DNA from: Methanobacteriota archaeon
GTDB taxonomy: Archaea; Thermoplasmatota; Poseidoniia; Poseidoniales; Poseidoniaceae
DNA length: 58,022 nt
NCBI GenBank assembly: GCA_002706065.1
Contig: PAJM01000003.1
Span: 10,226-68,247 of the forward strand
Direction: 5' to 3'
Under the pieces are notes generated by a model. The model was not told where the DNA came from. It saw only the letters and a program-made list of their open reading frames with translations, and made no database searches. A program made the position numbers and the translations under genes. Below are positions 1-9,373 of the stretch, one piece after another (the first letter of the stretch is position 1; each line of letters opens with the position of its first letter).

Positions 1-621
1 GTCATGCCACCTGAAGCAGAGTGGCCGATTTCAGATGCCTCATCGCTGGATGCAAAAATCACGATTCAAAAACTGAAAGATTCGATTGCTGTCCCCGTTA
101 TTTTCACAGTCCGACCTCCAAGAGAGGGCGGATTTTTCCCAGGAACAGAGGATGAGCGAATCGAAATTCTCCAGCAAGCGATTGACTCGGAAGTCACGTG
201 GATTGATTTGGAATCCTCTATTGAGGAAAGTGCAGCAGAAGGTTTGATGGCTGCTGCCAAGAAAAACGGGTGCAAAATCGTCTTCTCAAGCCATGACATC
301 AACGGAACACCAAACTCTGAAGACATTGCATCGTTTGTTCGAGACAACGCAGAGAAAGTCGATCTTGTCAAATTCTGTTCAACTGCCCATTCACATCTCG
401 ACGCTTTGCAAATCATCGATGCAGCGATTGACTTGAAAGGAGAAGGTTTTGATTACAGTGTCATGGCCGTCAACAGCGGAGGCGACTGGGCGCGCATTCA
501 CGCCCCCATCCTCGGCGTTTCAATGGTATACGCAACAATGTCGATGGAACACCGCATCAGTGACAAGGGACTCATCAACGTTCGAGATCTGCGCGATGCT
601 TGGACCCTCCTTGAGTACTGA
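1..621 (+). CDS. aroD: Type I 3-dehydroquinate dehydratase, 5' end outside window
   Basis: Third step of the shikimate pathway: dehydrates 3-dehydroquinate through a Schiff base. Counting from the first ATG in the window (base 4), the segment has TVRPPREGG (substrate-binding Arg, residue 37), the SSHD motif with the catalytic His at 97, and LVKFC with the Schiff-base Lys at 123. The 26-residue His-Lys spacing agrees with the type I family. The first strand of the TIM barrel, normally an E-x-R-x-D segment, is not present after that ATG, and the frame is open to base 1, so the true start very likely lies upstream. Stop TGA at 619. It is followed tail-to-tail by a minus-strand envelope gene. Type I enzymes are usual in archaea. 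Confident in family; the boundary is partial. Confidence 0.88.
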   Translation, partial: VMPPEAEWPISDASSLDAKITIQKLKDSIAVPVIFTVRPPREGGFFPGTEDERIEILQQAIDSEVTWIDLESSIEESAAEGLMAAAKKNGCKIVFSSHDINGTPNSEDIASFVRDNAEKVDLVKFCSTAHSHLDALQIIDAAIDLKGEGFDYSVMAVNSGGDWARIHAPILGVSMVYATMSMEHRISDKGLINVRDLRDAWTLLEY

Positions 622-629
622 TACCGAAA

Positions 630-1655
630 TCACTGGTTCAGTGATGGCATAAGTTGCTTTTCCGTTTCAATTTGCGGCTCAAGCCCAGCGTTCATGTAAC
701 GTCGATTGATGATGACGGGTGCAAGCATAATCGACATAAAGAAGACGAAGAACGTGATCGAAACCGTCCAATTCGGAAGAACAACCGAGCGTTCTACAGT
801 TGAAACCGAGACATCAGCCGTGAGAATCTTGTTCTGAACACCTGCATCGCCTCTCCGAGAATTATCCCATGCATCGATGACAATGAAGAATTCTTGATAG
901 GTCGTCCCGGAGAAGAGAGAGGAGTACACTTCAGGCCCGTCCAATGCTACACTCATCACCACTGAATCAGTATTCTCGTAAACATGCGCATCTCTGTACG
1001 TTTTCCACCCTGTTACGTCAAACGCAGCCCACTCTGGAGACACTTCGGTCACAAATTCATCATCGCTCAAACTCTCTCGATTGAACCAAAAACCGAAATC
1101 ATCACCGTGCATGCGGTCATAGGAAAGTTCGTAACTTTCGTACTGAGATGTCGTCATCAAATACACATCAGCACTAGCGGGGACGGTAGCACCTGCTACA
1201 AGGCCTTGAATTTCCACACAAATAGTGGTCCTATGATCGCTCGAGAGATTGACCCGTAATGCACCAACGCTATCGTTTCCGATTAAGATGTTCGTTGCGA
1301 TGTTGGTCCGAAGCGTTCTCAACGGATTTGGTGAATGATAGGACTGATACATCCAAGGCATTTCAGGAGAGAGGGTTGGATCGTACCCCTCATTCGTGGA
1401 GTCTGCCGGTTCTGAGGTCCTTCCTTTACCACGACCGTCATCGTCCCAATCCTCATCAAAATACAAACCTCCCCAGTAACTGTTGTGGGGAACTTCAGCG
1501 TGATGAGAAATGGTTTCATTCCAAACAATTTGCGACAACTCACCTTTGCAGTCATCGGTCGCTGCTGAGGCAAAACCATGATTCGGAGAAAACACACCAC
1601 TCAGCAAGGGGAACACGAGAATCGTTAGCAAAATCAAGGCTCGCCTTTGCAACAT
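630..1655 (-). CDS. Secreted membrane-anchored protein, unknown function
   Basis: Not recognised as a named family. The N-terminus is a signal peptide: a basic start, a hydrophobic core around residues 5-20 and an Ala-rich cleavage region ending FASA. About 270 extracytoplasmic residues follow, then one C-terminal membrane helix (roughly residues 285-310) and a short basic/polar cytoplasmic tail. The ectodomain is rich in Asp, Ser, Thr and Tyr and looks like a beta-sandwich surface domain. ATG at 1655 is chosen because it is preceded by a GGGGTGAG Shine-Dalgarno sequence; the longer frame starts with TTG at 1670. It lies 50 bases downstream of the large PKD metallopeptidase on the same strand and is probably co-transcribed with it, suggesting a shared envelope role. 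Confidence 0.7.
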   Translation of the reverse strand: MLQRRALILLTILVFPLLSGVFSPNHGFASAATDDCKGELSQIVWNETISHHAEVPHNSYWGGLYFDEDWDDDGRGKGRTSEPADSTNEGYDPTLSPEMPWMYQSYHSPNPLRTLRTNIATNILIGNDSVGALRVNLSSDHRTTICVEIQGLVAGATVPASADVYLMTTSQYESYELSYDRMHGDDFGFWFNRESLSDDEFVTEVSPEWAAFDVTGWKTYRDAHVYENTDSVVMSVALDGPEVYSSLFSGTTYQEFFIVIDAWDNSRRGDAGVQNKILTADVSVSTVERSVVLPNWTVSITFFVFFMSIMLAPVIINRRYMNAGLEPQIETEKQLMPSLNQ

Positions 1656-1706
1656 CTTCTCACCCCTCAAACAGATGTTTGACGAAGAGGTTCTTGAGAC
1701 ATTCGT

Positions 1707-4700
1707 TCACTCACGTCGGCGCAACGGTCGGATGTAGCCACTTTCGTCGTTTCTACGCTCTTGTTTGGAGAGGATTCTCGGAGCAGGTGGAGGAGTGTGA
1801 TGGTCCATTCCGAGCAGCCCACCATCATCGGCATGCTCAACTTCGTAGGTTTCCGCATTTTGCTTGGCCTCTTCCTCAATTTCATTGGGTTGCCGCATGA
1901 CCAACCATCCGAGGATGAGCGCAGCGATAATCAACACAATAATTCCTAGCGCATCACTTCCTGCATCTGAAATCCACGACTTCCATTCATCCCAGCTGAA
2001 ATCCGACAAGGACGGGTCAGCATCTTGCTCCGGCAGGATGGTCACTTCAGTCTCAGCCACATCACAGAGATTCATACCGTCGCAAACCCTAACGCGCAGG
2101 ACTGGTTCACCAGGATCATCCCAGACGACGGTAGCCAGTGTTGCGAGGGTATTGGTCGAAGTAAACCAGTCGTTGTCGACAATACCATCTTCATCCGCAT
2201 CCCGAAGGATGTCTTGCTCCCACTCGATTATCAAATCATTGCTGATGGCTTCATCACGGTCCGAGTTGGAGCCATCGAGAACATTGAGATCTCTATAGAA
2301 CACAAGGTCTGCCAATGATTCAGCGTCCGAGACATTGACGATCACTGCTGTCGAAAAGTCCTCATAAATCTCATCTGGAAGGTCGATACCTCCGATTTCC
2401 GGTGGGGAATCAACGTGGATGTTGAATTCCGCACGGGTTACGTCCCCGGTACCAAAGGCGTCGCGTACGGTCAGTTTTACTGTGTACAAACCAGGACGTT
2501 CGTAGGAATGCCAAGGCATTGGATCGTGAACGATTGGGGTTGCATCTCCGAAGTCCCACGTGTACTCGACCAAGCCATTCCAATCCGGCGAAAGTTGCTC
2601 GAGTGGAACATACTTGCCCTCGAACTTTTGGTCTCCATCTCGGGTTCCACTGGAGTCGAAATACAGCATTGCACCGGGTATTGCAACGTTGACACCGTTC
2701 TCATCAAAGGTTCGAGACCACTGATCCGGCAATCCATTCTCAGGGAAAACATCGGTATCCATCAATAACTCTCCCTCTACCCAAGCATCGAGAATTTGCA
2801 GTTCGATGATCGGAAGCGGGTTTGCTACGACAACGACAATGACTCTTGGACTGCTTTCTGCACCGTTTTCATCCGTCACAACGAGTTGAATGGTTTGCTC
2901 ACCAGGTTCAGTAAAGGAGTACGCAGGGAGTGTTTTGTTGCTGAACGTGCCGTCTGGGAACGACCAATTGAATGACAAATCATTGTACGTACCTGTTGAC
3001 CCATCAACATCGAAACTGGTTCGTCCATCAAACGAGTACGGAACATTGACTTGGGCATCCGTTACCAAGAAGTCAATTTGTGGAGCTCCTGTTGCACCAG
3101 ATTCCTTGACGATGTAGTTGGCAACAGGTAACTGATTGATGACATTCACTCGAAGTTCAGCGATTGATACGCCGCCATCTTCATCGGTCACGGTTACAGT
3201 GATGTTCTTTATTCCAGGAGTGTCCCACGCTGGTGCAGGATACAATGCAGCAGACGTGGTCGTTGAGAAGTCGTCGTTTCGATCGACTTCAACGCCATCA
3301 AGGTTCACACCGTCTTCAAACACCCAGCCGAGCGAGAGGTTCTCTCCATCGTCGTCTGTAAAGACATCAGGCATCAGCAGTGGTGTGTAAGTATAGGTCG
3401 TAAGTTCATCAGAGAAAATTTGGTACGGAAGGCGATTGTTGACAATGACTTCGATGGTTTTCTGTCCAACATTGATTCCGTCGGAAACCGTCAATGTCAG
3501 AACATACGTCTGGTTTGGACCCACAACATCACCCCATTCGTGGTTGGCTGTGTAGAGGCCAATTCCAGATGTTAGCGACGTTCCATCGCCCCAATCCCAT
3601 TCAAAGTCAAGGAATTCCAACGGCACGTTGTCAGCCGTTTGATACGCAGAGAAAATGATGCGTTGGTTGGTGAAAATTTCGATTCGTTCGGCAACCACAT
3701 TGTTGTTGACCGTTATGATTGGAATTGGTTCTGAATCGTCCGTGATGTTAATTTGGTTGACACTCACATCGGACCACGTTCCTCCAACATCCATGATTCG
3801 GAGTGTTGTATTGTAGATGCCTGCTTGTGCGAACGAGCGAAGAGGTGAACGTAATCCAGAGGTCATGTTGTCGTCGAAGTCCCAAGTGTACGCAACAGGT
3901 TGATCGAAATACGGCAATGTATTGTTGTCCAACGAAAGCCCCCATGCATCGAATCCGTCTCCAGTGAACTGAATCTTTTCGTACGTCTGGCTTGTGTTGG
4001 TAGAGACTGATGCATTTGCGACCGGCGCCATGTTGGTCAACGCTTGTGGAGCTGTTGTTTCAGTATCAAGCACGGCTCCAAGCATGTTTTTCATGGTAAA
4101 TTGAATGGTGTATTGGTCGTTTTTGTTGGCCGTAAAGTAGACATCGTTCGGCACATGAACGCCTCCTCCAGCCTGAACTCGAGTTGAAATCGTGTCCACG
4201 ACGGTACCGTTGCTGTCTCGAACAAGAGCGTCAACATCCAAATCTTCGAAGAAAGCGTTCGAGAGGATCGAGTAATTGACTTGGACTGTGTCGGCTGTAC
4301 CATCTCCGTCACGGTCACCGAGAGTTGTTCCGTTCAACATCATCGTAGCAGGAGAAGTGATTCGTGCAGCTTCGATGTCAATTGTTCCTTGAGGATACGA
4401 GGGGCCACAAGAAGTGTAATCGCAGTCAGCGACTGTACTGGCGTACCAGACGATGGCATAGACTTCATCGGTCAGATTGCCAAATCCTTGAATCAAGCCA
4501 GTTGCTACGTTGTTGTTGAAATCCAAATCTTGCGTTGACCACAGACCATCAGCTGTTGATTTGTAAACAAGAACTCCATCAAAGTTCGATACATCGGAAG
4601 TTACTCGAAGTGTCAACGGAGCAGGAGAAGCAGACCCCGGTGTGAATTTGAACGATCGAATACCCCAGCCTTCCATGGTATGGCCGGTCGAACTCCATGG

Positions 4701-5885
4701 AGTTGACCAGTCGGAATTGGTATCAGCAGGAGTGATTCGACAAAACGTTGAACCTCCGCATGACGGATTGAGATCGAGGTTGGAGAAGCCGTAGATTCCT
4801 TGATCTGAGTCAATGGTTGCTGCGATGGAAAAGTTGGCGAAGATTTCTCCCATGGTCCTTCCAATCTTCCCGGATTGTCCAGAAACCGGTGAAAGTGCCA
4901 AGTTTTCGACTCCAAGACCACCTGTTGCAGAATCTTGAACGAGTTGCCGAATCGCTGGGCCACCTCCCAAGTGGTCTGCAAGATACATCGTGAAGATGAA
5001 CCCCGCGCCATAGTCGGCATTCCGTTGATTCCACCAGCGGACGCTTAGGTCGGATTGTTGAGTCCAGCCGTTGAGATGACCTGCAAGCGTGCCATCTGCC
5101 CCGAAGCAGAGATAGATTGCAACATCCGCATTTCCTTCATCCAGCCAAGCGTTCTCGTAGGGATCCTGAGCGTTGTGTAGGAGATGTTCGAGTTCATGCG
5201 CAATGATCGATTTACCCCATGTTAAGGTGATGTCCGCAAAGTCGACGTAAACTACCTCACGTGTGGCAGCACTACCGGGAGAAAAATAACCGCCGATGTT
5301 GTAGGCGCCGTCGATGTCATAGATGACAATTTCAACCTGACAATTGTTATCGTTGTCAGGAGGTGCAAGACCTCGTCCGTCTTGGTAATCTTTTCCGAAG
5401 TACGTGGTCATTGTTGGGTAAATTGTTTGATCCCACGTCGATGCAAGGTTTTGGAGAACGGTTGATGAGAGTGTGCGACCGGATTGGACAAGGAATGCAA
5501 CAGTTGCTGTTGTTTTGGCCACATAGACGTTGGTTGAACCGCCCGAAATCGGGACCGTCAGAGTGTCGCCGACAACATGCTGTGAACAAGTCGAACGCGC
5601 CATCGATGGTTGGTACCGAATATCATCGACGCCTGGGCGGCCTGCATCAATCCATGCTTGTTTGATGAATGCGGTCGCTGAAACCACCGGTTGCTCTTCT
5701 TCGATGAGTAGGTATTGTGAGCCCGCATCGACATCGAAATTCGTCAAATCGCCGTACACCGTGCCGATATCTTCCGTAATGTCTTCGACATCGTTCTCCG
5801 TTTCATTCGCTGCAACTTGAGCAACGATCGACGTCATCATGAGAAAGACGAGGAAAAGGGCTTTACTGGAGCGTCGTTCAGACAT
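1707..5885 (-). CDS. Secreted zinc metallopeptidase with PKD repeats and C-terminal anchor
   Basis: A 1392-residue cell-surface protein. Residues 1-27 form a signal peptide. The N-terminal third holds a zinc-peptidase motif, HELEH at 230-234, followed by WLDEG with a candidate third ligand Glu at 250; HExxH plus a downstream Glu resembles gluzincin-type secreted proteases (M30 or M6 style). The middle and C-terminal parts carry about five PKD-like beta-sandwich repeats, recognisable by YTWDFDD, EWDWGDG, NWSFPDG and YTWDFGD. A single membrane helix (about 1315-1335) and a charged cytoplasmic tail end the protein. Likely role: degradation of external protein or polymer at the cell surface. Exact peptidase family uncertain. 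It is transcribed divergently from an M28 peptidase. Confidence 0.82.
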   Translation of the reverse strand: MSERRSSKALFLVFLMMTSIVAQVAANETENDVEDITEDIGTVYGDLTNFDVDAGSQYLLIEEEQPVVSATAFIKQAWIDAGRPGVDDIRYQPSMARSTCSQHVVGDTLTVPISGGSTNVYVAKTTATVAFLVQSGRTLSSTVLQNLASTWDQTIYPTMTTYFGKDYQDGRGLAPPDNDNNCQVEIVIYDIDGAYNIGGYFSPGSAATREVVYVDFADITLTWGKSIIAHELEHLLHNAQDPYENAWLDEGNADVAIYLCFGADGTLAGHLNGWTQQSDLSVRWWNQRNADYGAGFIFTMYLADHLGGGPAIRQLVQDSATGGLGVENLALSPVSGQSGKIGRTMGEIFANFSIAATIDSDQGIYGFSNLDLNPSCGGSTFCRITPADTNSDWSTPWSSTGHTMEGWGIRSFKFTPGSASPAPLTLRVTSDVSNFDGVLVYKSTADGLWSTQDLDFNNNVATGLIQGFGNLTDEVYAIVWYASTVADCDYTSCGPSYPQGTIDIEAARITSPATMMLNGTTLGDRDGDGTADTVQVNYSILSNAFFEDLDVDALVRDSNGTVVDTISTRVQAGGGVHVPNDVYFTANKNDQYTIQFTMKNMLGAVLDTETTAPQALTNMAPVANASVSTNTSQTYEKIQFTGDGFDAWGLSLDNNTLPYFDQPVAYTWDFDDNMTSGLRSPLRSFAQAGIYNTTLRIMDVGGTWSDVSVNQINITDDSEPIPIITVNNNVVAERIEIFTNQRIIFSAYQTADNVPLEFLDFEWDWGDGTSLTSGIGLYTANHEWGDVVGPNQTYVLTLTVSDGINVGQKTIEVIVNNRLPYQIFSDELTTYTYTPLLMPDVFTDDDGENLSLGWVFEDGVNLDGVEVDRNDDFSTTTSAALYPAPAWDTPGIKNITVTVTDEDGGVSIAELRVNVINQLPVANYIVKESGATGAPQIDFLVTDAQVNVPYSFDGRTSFDVDGSTGTYNDLSFNWSFPDGTFSNKTLPAYSFTEPGEQTIQLVVTDENGAESSPRVIVVVVANPLPIIELQILDAWVEGELLMDTDVFPENGLPDQWSRTFDENGVNVAIPGAMLYFDSSGTRDGDQKFEGKYVPLEQLSPDWNGLVEYTWDFGDATPIVHDPMPWHSYERPGLYTVKLTVRDAFGTGDVTRAEFNIHVDSPPEIGGIDLPDEIYEDFSTAVIVNVSDAESLADLVFYRDLNVLDGSNSDRDEAISNDLIIEWEQDILRDADEDGIVDNDWFTSTNTLATLATVVWDDPGEPVLRVRVCDGMNLCDVAETEVTILPEQDADPSLSDFSWDEWKSWISDAGSDALGIIVLIIAALILGWLVMRQPNEIEEEAKQNAETYEVEHADDGGLLGMDHHTPPPAPRILSKQERRNDESGYIRPLRRRE

Positions 5886-5939
5886 ATCAAATCCTCGGGA
5901 AAATGTGGTGACGTATCACAAACCATTGTATCGAAATGA

Positions 5940-5952
5940 GGTATTTAATACC
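5940..5952. promoter_or_regulatory. Symmetric TATA-like promoter element
   Basis: GGTATTTAATACC is an inverted repeat with 6-base arms around a central T, enclosing a TATA-like TATTTAATA (5942-5950). The centre lies 44 bases before the M28 peptidase ATG at 5990, so transcription would begin near 5972 and leave a short leader carrying an AGGAG ribosome-binding site at 5976-5980. Its symmetry could also serve the divergent metallopeptidase gene. Confidence 0.5.
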
Positions 5953-5989
5953 CCGCGTCATTAGCATCAATACACAGGAGCGCTTGTGC

Positions 5990-7129
5990 ATGAGGTCAAT
6001 ATGTCTCATTACCATACTCCTTTTGGCTTCGGTTGGACCCTCTGTTGTGTCTTCAGAGTCTGTTTGTACAGTGATTGAGACACTGGAATTTGACGGTCAG
6101 AACGCCAACGAAAGTGTGACCACGCAAGTCGAATTCGGAAATCGAGTTCCAGGTAGTAACGCATCGATGGAACTGCGGAATTGGTTTATGGAAACAAGGC
6201 CCAACTTTCAATGGACACTCGACCCGCATTCCCGAGAAGGCTACAATCTCACCAACCTCGAAGGTCGGTTAATTCCAGATGACGCTCAAGAAAATGGCTC
6301 TGTGATTGTTCTTGCCGCCCACTATGATTCGAGAGACCGAGCAGAACGAGACCCTGATCCGAACATGACGGATGTGCCGATTCCAGGAGCAAACGACGGT
6401 GGAAGCGGCGTAGCCGTTTTGTGGGAACTCGCTCGAATTCTACCATCAATCGGTCTTGAACACGAGGTTTGGATTCTCTTGACCGATGCGGAAGATCAAG
6501 GACCAATCCCTTCAATGCTTGGAGCGAAAGCATGGGCAGAAAACAGGTCCGAGGAAGACATTTTACGCATTGATGCTTTTCTTCTCGTGGACATGATTGG
6601 TGATGCTGATTTGAAGATTTATCGAACCCATCCGCCAAACCTCAACAATGCTGAAGGGAACCGTTTGTGGGGGGCAGTGGAGAACCTCTCTGGCCCGCTT
6701 GGCTTGTTGGATAACATCACAGATTGCAACGGCAATCCTGGCATCGACATCGTCAATTTTTCGAGAACCGATGGGGTGATTGATGATCACGTCCCCATGC
6801 TTAACGTGGGGATTCCTGCAATCGATTTTATTGACATACGTTACGGTGAGAACGCTACGGAATGGCAAGGCTACTGGCATACGCATGAAGACACCCCTGA
6901 CAAAGTCTCAGCAGAATCTCTGGCCCACATCGGACGACTGATTGAACTCGGACTTCGAGAAGGCTCTTGGCTCACTTCTCAAGAAAACTTGTCAGAGGTT
7001 GATTCGCCCAATGTAGATGATTCGTCCTCAACCTTCAGCACCATGGTAACGGCCACTCTGCTCACAATGATCGCCTTGATTTTACTCATTTTCCTTGGGT
7101 TGCACGAAAGCGTGCGTTTGAAACGGTAG
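5990..7129 (+). CDS. Secreted M28-family aminopeptidase, membrane anchored
   Basis: Zinc-dependent exopeptidase of the M28 family. Starting at ATG 5990 (good AGGAG upstream; an in-frame start at 5936 would put non-hydrophobic residues before the signal peptide) the protein has 379 residues. Residues 1-22 are a signal peptide. Metal-site motifs are AAHYDS (His111), GANDGGSG (Asp136), LTDAEDQG (the catalytic-base/ligand acidic pair), VDMIGD and a C-terminal WHTHEDTPD (His ligand). The last 35 residues form one membrane helix with a basic tail, giving an externally exposed enzyme. Glutaminyl cyclases share the fold, but the GAND motif favours aminopeptidase. With the adjacent metallopeptidase it suggests surface protein degradation for peptide uptake. 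Confidence 0.85.
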   Translation: MRSICLITILLLASVGPSVVSSESVCTVIETLEFDGQNANESVTTQVEFGNRVPGSNASMELRNWFMETRPNFQWTLDPHSREGYNLTNLEGRLIPDDAQENGSVIVLAAHYDSRDRAERDPDPNMTDVPIPGANDGGSGVAVLWELARILPSIGLEHEVWILLTDAEDQGPIPSMLGAKAWAENRSEEDILRIDAFLLVDMIGDADLKIYRTHPPNLNNAEGNRLWGAVENLSGPLGLLDNITDCNGNPGIDIVNFSRTDGVIDDHVPMLNVGIPAIDFIDIRYGENATEWQGYWHTHEDTPDKVSAESLAHIGRLIELGLREGSWLTSQENLSEVDSPNVDDSSSTFSTMVTATLLTMIALILLIFLGLHESVRLKR

Positions 7130-7196
7130 GTCTGCGTGCGCGGATACACCGGGAAGACATCGAATTCGCGCACAGAAAAACCAACGAGGGCTCATC

Positions 7197-8021
7197 ATGG
7201 ACATAAACGAACGACGTGAAGCATTGCGAGCACGTGTTCGCAAGCAATTGTCTGGCGTGGAGGAGGAAGAAGAACTCGTCGTTCAGGATTCTGAAATTGT
7301 CGCTTCGACCACAGAAGGGGATGAACTGATTTTGATCGATGAACGCAATGGGCTACTTGCCCTAGCTTCATCGCTTATCTTCATCGGAAGCATACTCGGA
7401 ATCATCACCGGTATTCTTCTCCTGCAAGGGAATCCAGCTGAATTACTCAGTGATACACTCGAACAAGACAGCGTCGTCGACGTCTACGGAATCGTCTTGG
7501 AAGGAGCGTCGGGTGAATCGATGGAAGGAGTTCTTGTTGAGTTGCTCATCGAAGAATCAAACAGTGCAGTTACCATCCAAACGGTGGAGACCAATTCCTA
7601 TGGGTATTACGAATTCCAAAACGTCGCCTCAACGACACACGTGTTGCGTGTATCATCGGACTCGTTCACAACAGTCGAACGGGTCTTTACTCCTGAGAGC
7701 GCAACCCAGGCACCGTTTACACTCACGCAAGGGAACGGAACTGTTCAAGAAGATTTCACACAAGAAAATAATGGATGGTCTCTCGAAAACGCCATTGCTC
7801 TTTCAACAGGCATCGCTCTTATCACCATCACTGCGGGATGTGTCGGCATTAATGCGGCCTATGGAGTCCGAAAAGCAACCCACTATCGAAGAACGCAATA
7901 TTTCGCAGGATTTGCATTGTTTAGCCGAGGTTTCATCGTCTTTGGACCATTTTTGATTCTCTGCGGCATGGGATTGATGATTCTTGCTCGAGAGGAATTT
8001 CAAGACTACGAGGTGGAGTAA
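7197..8021 (+). CDS. Membrane protein with carboxypeptidase-regulatory-like domain
   Basis: 274 residues. A charged cytoplasmic N-terminus (1-50) precedes a membrane helix at about 52-76. An external beta-sandwich follows at about 93-165, with the pattern VYGIVLE...GYYEFQNV...HVLRV typical of the CarboxypepD_reg / Cna-B-like fold. Two further helices lie near the C-terminus (about 200-222 and 240-265). No catalytic motif is visible. Start ATG 7197 follows a GAGGG element. The stop TAA shares its last base with the ATG of the thymidylate kinase gene, so the two are translationally coupled. Function unknown; possibly an envelope sensor or scaffold. Confidence 0.68.
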   Translation: MDINERREALRARVRKQLSGVEEEEELVVQDSEIVASTTEGDELILIDERNGLLALASSLIFIGSILGIITGILLLQGNPAELLSDTLEQDSVVDVYGIVLEGASGESMEGVLVELLIEESNSAVTIQTVETNSYGYYEFQNVASTTHVLRVSSDSFTTVERVFTPESATQAPFTLTQGNGTVQEDFTQENNGWSLENAIALSTGIALITITAGCVGINAAYGVRKATHYRRTQYFAGFALFSRGFIVFGPFLILCGMGLMILAREEFQDYEVE

Positions 8022-9373
8022 TGTATCTCATCACCGTTGAAGGCGGGGATGGCTCGGGCAAAGGCGAAGCAGTTCGAATCCTTACCGAACTGTTGTCGCA
8101 TTATCCGTTCAATGAAGTTCATCGAACCCATGAGCCACGTCGCCACAGCGATCTCGGAAAATTAGCGCTGGAAGCGGTAAAACTTGGCGACAAAACTCCA
8201 CTTCAGGAAGCAGGACTCTTCGCAGCAGACCGACTCGACCACTCTCACACGTGGATTAAACCTCGACTCGAGAGAGGAGAGGTGGTCGTCTCGGATCGAA
8301 ACATCCATTCTTCCATCATCTACCAAGGTGTTGTCGGCGAACTCGGTATTGATACCGTTTGTCAAGTCAATTCAGCCTCGATGATTCCTGATCTTGTCGT
8401 TTGGATTGACTGTGATCCCGAACGAGCAATTGAACGAATCAAACATGCAACGCTTAGGATGAGTAGCGACAAACAGGAATATTTTGAAACACCTGAGATT
8501 CAAAAGACAATCCGTAAGGGATTCTATGACCTCTTCACAGGCGCTGTCAAGGTCGCCCCACCTTTCGAAAAATGCTGCATTGTAGGACCAATATTGAACG
8601 AAGGTGGATTGGATGAACTTCGTCAAAAACTGCGTAAGGAATTGCGTTCCTTTTTCAATCGTAGACCCACACCAATCAACGTCGATGCCGATAAAGTAGA
8701 CAGGTACTTACTCAATAAACTGGCTCATGATGTACAACAACAAACCCGCTTACCAGGCGCTCCGATGGAACGGACTTCAGTTCACATCGGCTGGCTGAGC
8801 GGAAAGTCCCCTGCCCAGTGGATGCAGTATGCGGAGAACGACTGGGATTCGAGTCAAGCTCGGGAATCGGACGTCCCAAGTAATCCATTTGCTCGATCGA
8901 GTTGGTCAATTCTTGGAACCTTATCCCTGATGGCGGGTTCGTGTGAAATTCCAAGATTGCACAAATCACTCGGACCACATCGAATGGTCACCCAACGACA
9001 TACACAGCGTCTTGTCAAGTGGCTCGAGGAAGCAAACTGGATTCATCGCCAACAAAATCACATACCATTTGCTGAAGGTCAAGTCTTCAAATTGCGAGAT
9101 TCCTGGATTGGTTTCGCTCGACTAACACTCGCCATGTGGCCTTTCCGCGTTGCGCTTTCCACATGGCGAAAAAACAATCCGAAGAAACCATGGGAACAAG
9201 CTCTCGAATCCGTGCTCGACCAAAGCAATGCACAACTCAGCAAAGGGGCAGAGAACGTCATCGAGCGGTTGAAAATTCTCACCAGTGGACATGAGGATTG
9301 CCCAGTTCCTGAAAATATCGAACAGTTGTTAGTCTGGTGGTCGATGCCTCCACCGGATCACTCTTCTTCTTGA
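8021..9373 (+). CDS. tmk: Thymidylate kinase-like protein with novel C-terminal domain
   Basis: The first ~205 residues match dTMP kinase: EGGDGSGKGEAV P-loop (residues 7-18), an RTHEPRR segment corresponding to the TMP-binding TREP loop, and DRNIHSSIIYQG in place of the usual DRY-x-x-S-x-x-YQG. The reaction would be dTMP + ATP to dTDP. The P-loop has GKG where GK[S/T] is standard, so the Mg-coordinating hydroxyl is missing. Residues ~210-450 form an additional Trp- and Arg-rich, mostly helical domain that I do not recognise; typical Tmk is about 200 residues. TAATG overlap with the gene before it; convergent 16-base overlap with the DUF2085 gene after it. Kinase family confident, activity less so. 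Confidence 0.8.
   Translation: MYLITVEGGDGSGKGEAVRILTELLSHYPFNEVHRTHEPRRHSDLGKLALEAVKLGDKTPLQEAGLFAADRLDHSHTWIKPRLERGEVVVSDRNIHSSIIYQGVVGELGIDTVCQVNSASMIPDLVVWIDCDPERAIERIKHATLRMSSDKQEYFETPEIQKTIRKGFYDLFTGAVKVAPPFEKCCIVGPILNEGGLDELRQKLRKELRSFFNRRPTPINVDADKVDRYLLNKLAHDVQQQTRLPGAPMERTSVHIGWLSGKSPAQWMQYAENDWDSSQARESDVPSNPFARSSWSILGTLSLMAGSCEIPRLHKSLGPHRMVTQRHTQRLVKWLEEANWIHRQQNHIPFAEGQVFKLRDSWIGFARLTLAMWPFRVALSTWRKNNPKKPWEQALESVLDQSNAQLSKGAENVIERLKILTSGHEDCPVPENIEQLLVWWSMPPPDHSSS

Noticed and set aside
1259-1900. A 213-residue plus-strand open frame over the secreted-protein genes
   Set aside because: It runs antisense to two well-supported minus-strand genes, is rich in His/Arg/Ser in a pattern typical of shadow frames, and has no recognisable domain.
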